Shown piece by piece: positions 58,306 through 64,000 of a stretch of 64,000 nt of DNA. A program made the translations under genes and the position numbers. Source of the DNA: Alnus glutinosa (lineage: Eukaryota; Streptophyta; Magnoliopsida; Fagales; Betulaceae); NCBI RefSeq assembly GCF_958979055.1, contig NC_084889.1, forward strand, positions 7,991,761-8,055,760, written 5' to 3'. Under the pieces are notes generated by a model. The model had not been told where the DNA came from. It searched no databases and worked only from the letters and a program-made list of their open reading frames with translations. Position 1 is the first letter of the stretch, and each line of letters begins with the position of its first letter.

Positions 58306-58310
58306 ACCAC

Positions 58311-59159
58311 TTACCGGTTAACGAAAATGAGTAACGCAAAGTTAGGAAAATTATTCCAAGCTTAGAAGGAGGTTGAGTAAGTGAGCGGTGCAGAGAAGTG
58401 AGGGCCCAAGAGTGAACGAAAAATGAAAAAAGAAGAAAGAATAACGAAATTGAAGAAACCAAAATGAGTGGCGCTAAAAGGGAGAGGTGAGGCTATGACT
58501 TGTGGACCAGTATCCTCTCCAGTTGAAAGGAACTGGAGAGGATCCTGTTGTTTGACTTGTAAGGGGTGCGATGTAGGGTTAGGAACTTAGGGTTTTTTAG
58601 GGTTAAAAATATGAGGCGGGTAAAAACTAATATATGTGACCCGCTCTGCCTTGCACGGATAGTCCACTTGCTTATCCGGACCCACAATTTTAACACTAGA
58701 ATGTAGACTTTTGCGGGTCGGGGCGGGACAAGTATTGCAGGTTTGGACAGGTTTTGCACGGTCCTAAGCTTTTCTAGTCCATTGCACATTAACCCAATAG
58801 GCCAATTTCTCAATTTCCAGTCAACTCCACCCAATCCCGTCAACTCCACCCTCCACGACGCCAAGTCGCCAACAATCTTCTTCTACTTCCAATTTCCCAA
58901 AAATTTCCCTGCCTTCAAACTAACCCAATAGGATAACTGGCTAATACCATCACCCAACACACCAATCTCTCTTCTTTTTATGCTCAAACAAGACACCTCT
59001 CTCTCTTCAACTTTTGTCCTTCTATTCTCCTTTCTCATATCTTTGCCTTCCATCTTCAGTACCTGAAACCAAACAATTATATATTGTATCAGTCCATACA
59101 TGCATACATCTTTGTGATACAAAAAGAACTGCAGAATATCTCCCCATCAAGTAGCTAAA
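58311..59159. other. Upstream region of the LRR gene
   Basis: Contains a sequence at about 58610-58760 (gcgggtcggggcgggacaag) distantly similar to the 509-bp repeat family. A weak TATA-like ttatatatt is seen at 59078-59086, about 80 bp before the start codon. No other gene is seen. Confidence 0.4.
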
Positions 59160-61070
59160 ATGAACAGGTACGAGCACAGCACTCCTCTACTCCATTTCTG
59201 CTTATTTTTCTTCTTGTTATGTCCTCTGGTCTTCTCTCAACTACCCTCAAACCAAAGAACCACCATGACCAATCTTTCTAAGGCCCTGATCAACAACACA
59301 GATTTATTATGGGACGTTACCAAAGACCCATGTTCATGGAAAGGAGTTAGGTGCAGCCCTGGGAACCTTGCCATTACCGAAATCTCTCTATCTGGGTTTT
59401 CCCTCTCCTCCTCAGATTTTCTACCTCTTCTTTGCCAGATAGATTCTTTGGTGAGTCTTGACCTCTCCAACAACCGTCTGGCCTCAATCCCAAATGGGTT
59501 TATCACAGATTGTGGTAATTTTGGAGGGCTGCAGCTCTTGGATATTAGCAGAAACAGGTTAGTTGGTCCTCTGCCTGATTTTCATGGTTTTGTTGGGTTG
59601 CAGTTCTTAGACTTGTCTTTCAATTCCTTGAGTGGAAACATAAGTTTACAGTTAGAAGGATTGGTTGCCCTGAAAAGTTTGAATCTTAGTGTCAACCTTT
59701 TCAATGGCCTCATTCCTACCAACCTTGGGAAAGCTATGGCTTTGGAGCAGCTTCAGCTCTCAAAGAATTCCTTCGAAGGTGGAATCCCTGATCAAATCAT
59801 CGATTACCAAAATTTGACTCTGGTTGACTTTAGTGCAAATCATCTTTCTGGCCCTGTTCCTGATAGAATTGGAGACCTCTCTAAGTTGGAAGTTTTGATT
59901 CTATCTGCCAATGTCTTTAGCGGGAAAATCCCAGAAATCCTATCAAGTATCAAAAGCCTTTCACGTTTTGCAGCCTATCAAAACAAGTTTGAAGGTACGA
60001 TTCCTAGTGGACTTACAAGATTCCCCAAGAACTTGGACCTTAGTTATAATAACTTAACTGGGTCGATTCCTTCAGACATGTTGGCACCATCAAATTTGCA
60101 GACTGTAGATTTGTCTTATAATTTGTTAACGGGACCGGTACCGCCAAACATATCTCCAAGCATGGTCAGGTTGAGATTGGGGAGCAACTCGCTTAATGGG
60201 ACAATCCCTTCAACATTTGGAACACTTGAGAAATTGATGTACTTGGAGCTGGAAAACAATAGCTTGACCGGGTCGGTACCTCCGGAGTTGGGTTCTTGCC
60301 GGAATTTGATGTTGTTGAATCTGGCAGGGAATAAACTGAATGGTGCATTGCCGGGACAGTTGGGTGGACTTAGCCAACTTCAAGTTATGAAGCTTCAGTC
60401 GAACAAGCTGGTTGGAGAAATCCCAGTTGAAATTACCCAACTACAGAAATTATTAACACTGAACATCAGCTGGAATTCGCTGAATGGTTCAATACCTTCT
60501 ACGATTTCAAGCTTGCAAAGCCTTACTTACCTGCACTTGAAAAATAACCATCTCAGTGGTCCAATACCCCCCACCATTGTCAACATGGATTCTCTGTTAG
60601 AAGTCCAGCTTGGAGGAAATCAACTTAGCGGTAAGATTCCAAGGATGCCAATAAAGTTGCAGATTGCTTTAAATCTCAGCACCAACCTCCTTGAAGGGCC
60701 TATTCCAAAAAGTCTTTTACAACTTACTGCATTAGAAGTTTTGGATCTCTCAAACAATAGTTTGTCAGGAGAGATACCAACAGATCTGACCCAAATGGCA
60801 TCCTTGACAAAGTTGCTCCTTTCTAACAACCAGCTCTCTGGAATTATTCCAAAGTATAATCCACGGCTTACGTTTGATGCAAAGGGAAATACGAATCTTA
60901 TTAACGCTACAACATCAAACAGTACTTCACCAAAATCAGCCAAGAAGAGAAAATCGGTTACTGCAGCTTCGGTTATTGGGCTCGCTGTTGGGGTGACCGT
61001 GGCCATTGGCCTTGCTATGTCAAACAAATTTTACAAGATTTTATGTAGCCTTCATAAAAAAACTATGTAA
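59160..61070 (+). CDS. LRR receptor-like protein lacking a kinase domain
   Basis: Intronless frame of 636 residues. A signal peptide is clear (hydrophobic LLHFCLFFFLLCPLVFS, about 10-26). A typical N-terminal LRR cap follows, with LLWDVTKDPCSWKGVRC at 49-65. About twenty LRRs of the L..L.LS.N.L.G.IP type run to about residue 565. A short spacer (TTSNSTSPKSAKKRKS) leads to one membrane segment (about 600-621), and then only 15 more residues before the stop. Related LRR receptor-like kinases have an intracellular kinase-like region here. The layout resembles the MEE62-type LRR-RLK group, but that is from memory. It may be a truncated pseudogene or a true receptor-like protein; the ectodomain is uninterrupted, which argues for some constraint. 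Confidence 0.85.
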   Translation: MNRYEHSTPLLHFCLFFFLLCPLVFSQLPSNQRTTMTNLSKALINNTDLLWDVTKDPCSWKGVRCSPGNLAITEISLSGFSLSSSDFLPLLCQIDSLVSLDLSNNRLASIPNGFITDCGNFGGLQLLDISRNRLVGPLPDFHGFVGLQFLDLSFNSLSGNISLQLEGLVALKSLNLSVNLFNGLIPTNLGKAMALEQLQLSKNSFEGGIPDQIIDYQNLTLVDFSANHLSGPVPDRIGDLSKLEVLILSANVFSGKIPEILSSIKSLSRFAAYQNKFEGTIPSGLTRFPKNLDLSYNNLTGSIPSDMLAPSNLQTVDLSYNLLTGPVPPNISPSMVRLRLGSNSLNGTIPSTFGTLEKLMYLELENNSLTGSVPPELGSCRNLMLLNLAGNKLNGALPGQLGGLSQLQVMKLQSNKLVGEIPVEITQLQKLLTLNISWNSLNGSIPSTISSLQSLTYLHLKNNHLSGPIPPTIVNMDSLLEVQLGGNQLSGKIPRMPIKLQIALNLSTNLLEGPIPKSLLQLTALEVLDLSNNSLSGEIPTDLTQMASLTKLLLSNNQLSGIIPKYNPRLTFDAKGNTNLINATTSNSTSPKSAKKRKSVTAASVIGLAVGVTVAIGLAMSNKFYKILCSLHKKTM

Positions 61071-63022
61071 TCACAGCAGGGATTAGAACCTACACTGGGT
61101 GAAGCAAAAGCAACTGTTATTTAGATTTTGTCATATATCATTTTAGCAGTGTGCCGGGATTATCTTAGATAAGTGTAGAATGCCTACTAGTGAATAGTGA
61201 TACTATCTATTGAGAAAGCCAAAACTGCTCTAATGAAAATAATGGAAGCAAATGCAATACAATTGAAAGACATTTTTCTTTTCAACAAACCATATATAGA
61301 GAATCTCCTAATCCTACTCTTTTTTCTTGTTCTTTTTTCTTTTTTTTCCTATTAAAGGAATATGATATCTCTTAATCATTTTCTCACAAACTGCAACGCT
61401 TTTCTTTTATAAAAACCAGCATGTAACCCGCGTTATGGGCAGGTTTTTACTAATTAAAACTACATAACAAATTAATTGTTACATTTAATTTAAGAAACAA
61501 AATAAAAATTTCGGAATAAAATTTAAAATACGTAAATGTATATTGTAAATTATCTTATAAGGAATCAAAATAAATCACATGTATTCAATTTTTTTTTTTT
61601 TATAAGTAATCACATTATTCAATTCTTATAGACTTTAATTCAATAGACCTTTTACATAATATATGAATTCACAAAAACAAAGAATAAAATAGTGTACTCA
61701 CATCATTGCTATAACTTGTATTCAATATTTACAAAAGAAACCCAAAAGAAATTTTTTTTAACAATTAACATATTTAAACTAAAGAAAATCACACTCTTAC
61801 CATAATCAAATAATGAATAATTAACAATTTATAAACCTCAAATATGAAGCCAAATATTATATTTCCATTTTTATAAATATTGTTATCTTATTACCTTTCA
61901 AATTGAGGGCAATATGAAATGAAGTATAACTCATACAACATTCTAGAGGTGTATATATATGAATGTATTGCATGTATAACGTAAAAGAAACTACATTTAA
62001 AACAAAAAAATAAGGACAAAAAATTGAAATGTAAGATTTGTATTTTTTGTATATTTTTCTCGGTTTCAATAAAACTAATAGGTATAGGAAGAAGTCACGA
62101 CAAAATGATTTTTTTTTTTTTTTTTTTTCTTTTGACCGTCCTTCACATATATATATCATAAAAGAAAATACTTTTAGCACAAAATAAGCAATAATATATA
62201 AATTAGAACACCAAATAAGGCAAAAAATGGAAATAGATGACAAACGAAAAAAAATGAAAATACTCATATAGTATAAAAATAATATTATTTTTCTTTTATT
62301 GTATATTTTCTCCAATTACAATAAATTCAAAGCCTTATAGGTATAGGAAGAAGTCATGTCTAACATATATTCTTTTTCCTGAGATCCTTTGCACATATAA
62401 CGTTAAAAAAAAAAAAAAAAAAAAACTACTTTTAGAACAGAAATAAAAATAATATATAAATTAGAACAGAAAATAAGGACAAAATATGAAAGAATAAGAA
62501 AAACTGCAAAGAAAAGCAGAACATCATTCGTAGGGAACACAACAAAACACATTAAAAAAAAATTCATATAATTGTAAATCATATATATATATATAACATT
62601 TTGGTTGATCAGATTTGAAGACGAACTCCAAGGGGCAGTAGATAGTTTTGAATTTTATACAGAAAACGATTTTGTAAAGGGTTATGATTTTGAGAGTGCA
62701 GTAAACAATTACAGTTATTATGAAACACTACGTTTTAGTTTTAGTTAGTTTATAGGAAAAAATAACTAATGCATAATGAGTTGGCTACTGTATGTTTAAC
62801 ACCAAAATAAGGTTCAATTTTTATTTTTTTTTTTAGAGAAAAAACTGGGATTCAATTTTTATTTAACATGCAAATAGGGATTGAGTTTACTATTACATTT
62901 TAACACAAACTTAAACTCACCGTTTAACTTAAAATGAACACTTGGAAGCATTTTAATATGCCACTTGTCTGAATGTTATGCAATCTTCTAAATAATTCTC
63001 CTATTATATATATATATATATA
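61071..63022. other. AT-rich 3' flank of the LRR gene, no gene seen
   Basis: Poly-A/T runs (for example 62110-62128 and 62405-62424). Two similar blocks (about 62030-62150 and 62280-62400), each with a gtataggaagaagtcat phrase, suggest a diverged internal duplication. Confidence 0.45.
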
Positions 63023-63200
63023 GAGAAATGATCCATACACTCATTTCTTACAACAGTTCCACAATAAGCTGATGTGGCTGGTAATATTTTATTACTTTTT
63101 TTGTTTTGTTTTGTTTTCTTTTTGTAAAAAAGTGATAAAATATTACCAGCCACATCAGCTTGTTGTGGGACTGTTGTGAAAAATGAGTGTAGGAATCATT

Positions 63201-63210
<10 letters not shown>
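63023..63210. mobile_element. Foldback MITE inserted in a TA microsatellite
   Basis: The arms gagaaatgatccatacactc and (reverse complement) gagaaatgattcctacactc pair over about 80 bp around a T/G-rich loop. TA repeats flank it on both sides (63004-63022 and 63211-63236), so any TA-type target duplication is hidden. Confidence 0.75.
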
Positions 63211-63236
<26 letters not shown>

Positions 63237-63239
<3 letters not shown>

Positions 63240-63939
63240 GGATAATGTTAAAATTACAACAAATGCACTACTTGTTGTAATGTTACAAATATTGTCCATT
63301 AATTTTCTTTTTACCGTTGGATATTAAGTCATATTCAAGACTTTTTCTGTTACCGTTTGACATTAAGTCAAAATCATGAGTTTTATGAAAAAATATCTTC
63401 TTACGTTTTTATCACTTATCATTAACTCATGACTCATGAGCCTTAAAGTTTTTAACCTTTGGTCATCAAATCATTTTAACAGTTGGTTATTTAATAAGTT
63501 TTGTAATGGTCTTTAAGATAAAATCTGATGCCCACTCTTGCTTTATGTTTCTTGAGCCTTAAAGAAAAATTTGTTTTTATTGCCTTTGCTTTTCGAATCA
63601 GCCTTTCCCTAGACTTGCTGTCTAGTATTAGTTTTTTAATTATATTTTTCTTTGCTTTCCAAAGTGTATATATACCCGTAGCCTACCAAAGAATTCAGAA
63701 CACTGTACAGAGTGTTGCAAAAGACTTCAAGGCATAAGGCCATATATTATAGCATTAGTTCTTTTACAAAGAAAATTATTTTTCAAAGTCCATTATCCAC
63801 TTTAATCAAAGGGTTCTTCTATTTAATATTTGTTATTGGAAATGTGTTCTTGATGAATAGATGTTATAGTCTAATCCTGAGAGGTTGCGTGTCAAAAGAT
63901 TCAATTACATTGAGTTATACATTTCGGGAGGGCATGAGT
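63237..63939. other. AT-rich spacer at the window end
   Basis: Short frames without domains. A tgttaccgttgg/gttaccgtttgacattaagtca phrase repeats near 63310-63370. No gene is supported. Confidence 0.4.
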
Positions 63940-64000
63940 TTTGGTCATTTCGTCACCTAGACCAACACATTGCAGGTTTTAGAAATCTTACCCGTGGCTC
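63940..64000. repeat. Partial third copy of the 509-bp repeat sequence
   Basis: tcatttcgtcacctagacc, then acacattgcaggttttagaa matches positions about 54455-54520 of copy 1 at most bases. It continues past the window end. Confidence 0.75.

Noticed and set aside
61857..62315. 152-codon minus-strand frame
   Set aside because: Low-complexity F/I/Y/K-rich translation of AT-rich DNA.
1..64000. CRISPR arrays, operons, ribosome binding sites, tRNA or rRNA genes
   Set aside because: The window is plant nuclear DNA; no arrays or RNA gene signatures were seen, and the only tRNA-related match is the Copia primer-binding site.

Overview
This window looks like nuclear chromosome DNA from a eudicot plant, probably a woody rosid. 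The intergenic DNA is AT-rich, introns obey GT..AG, and there are many LTR retrotransposons, LINE pieces, MITEs and a fragment of endogenous pararetrovirus. The genes match typical dicot families (FHA-PIN protein PS1, zinc-finger factor STOP1, chloroplast protein PYG7, TMEM18, a GRAS regulator). I cannot name the species. All calls come from reading the sequence; no database search was run.

Layout: (1) 1-1222, the 3' end of an unidentified + strand gene with a C-terminal membrane anchor. (2) 1223-9164, intergenic DNA with an SSR, a CGTCCGGACG-rich repeat element and an interleaved inverted-repeat MITE pair. (3) 9165-10568, an intronless GRAS gene. (4) 10569-12493, spacer with a decayed LINE 3' end. 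(5) 12494-18285, a four-exon TMEM18 gene whose 4.6-kb second intron holds a LINE relic and an apparent minus-strand gene remnant. (6) 18286-23726, nested transposons: a TAA-flanked inverted-repeat element carrying a solo LTR. (7) 23727-28355, the seven-exon PS1 gene with four nearly identical 87-residue repeats. (8) 29388-30998 (minus), STOP1 with a 5'-UTR intron. (9) 31950-37961, spacer with an endogenous pararetrovirus piece. (10) 37962-53482 (minus), PYG7, six exons over 15.5 kb. Its introns hold several transposons, including a young but disabled Copia element. (11) 53483-59159, repeats: a 9-bp-TSD MITE, a 509-bp tandem duplication and a 2.9-kb TSD-flanked element that is probably a solo LTR. 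(12) 59160-61070, an LRR receptor-like gene without a kinase domain. (13) 61071-64000, AT-rich DNA with a foldback MITE and one more copy of the 509-bp repeat sequence.

The genes do not form one pathway. They cover meiosis (PS1), acid/aluminium response (STOP1), photosystem I assembly (PYG7), nuclear membrane (TMEM18), possibly symbiotic transcription (GRAS) and an extracellular receptor-like protein. No clear new biological system was found. The strongest unusual signals are the coding-repeat expansion in PS1, the Copia element with non-TG..CA ends inside PYG7, the nested transposon structures with exact TSDs, and the kinase-less LRR gene.
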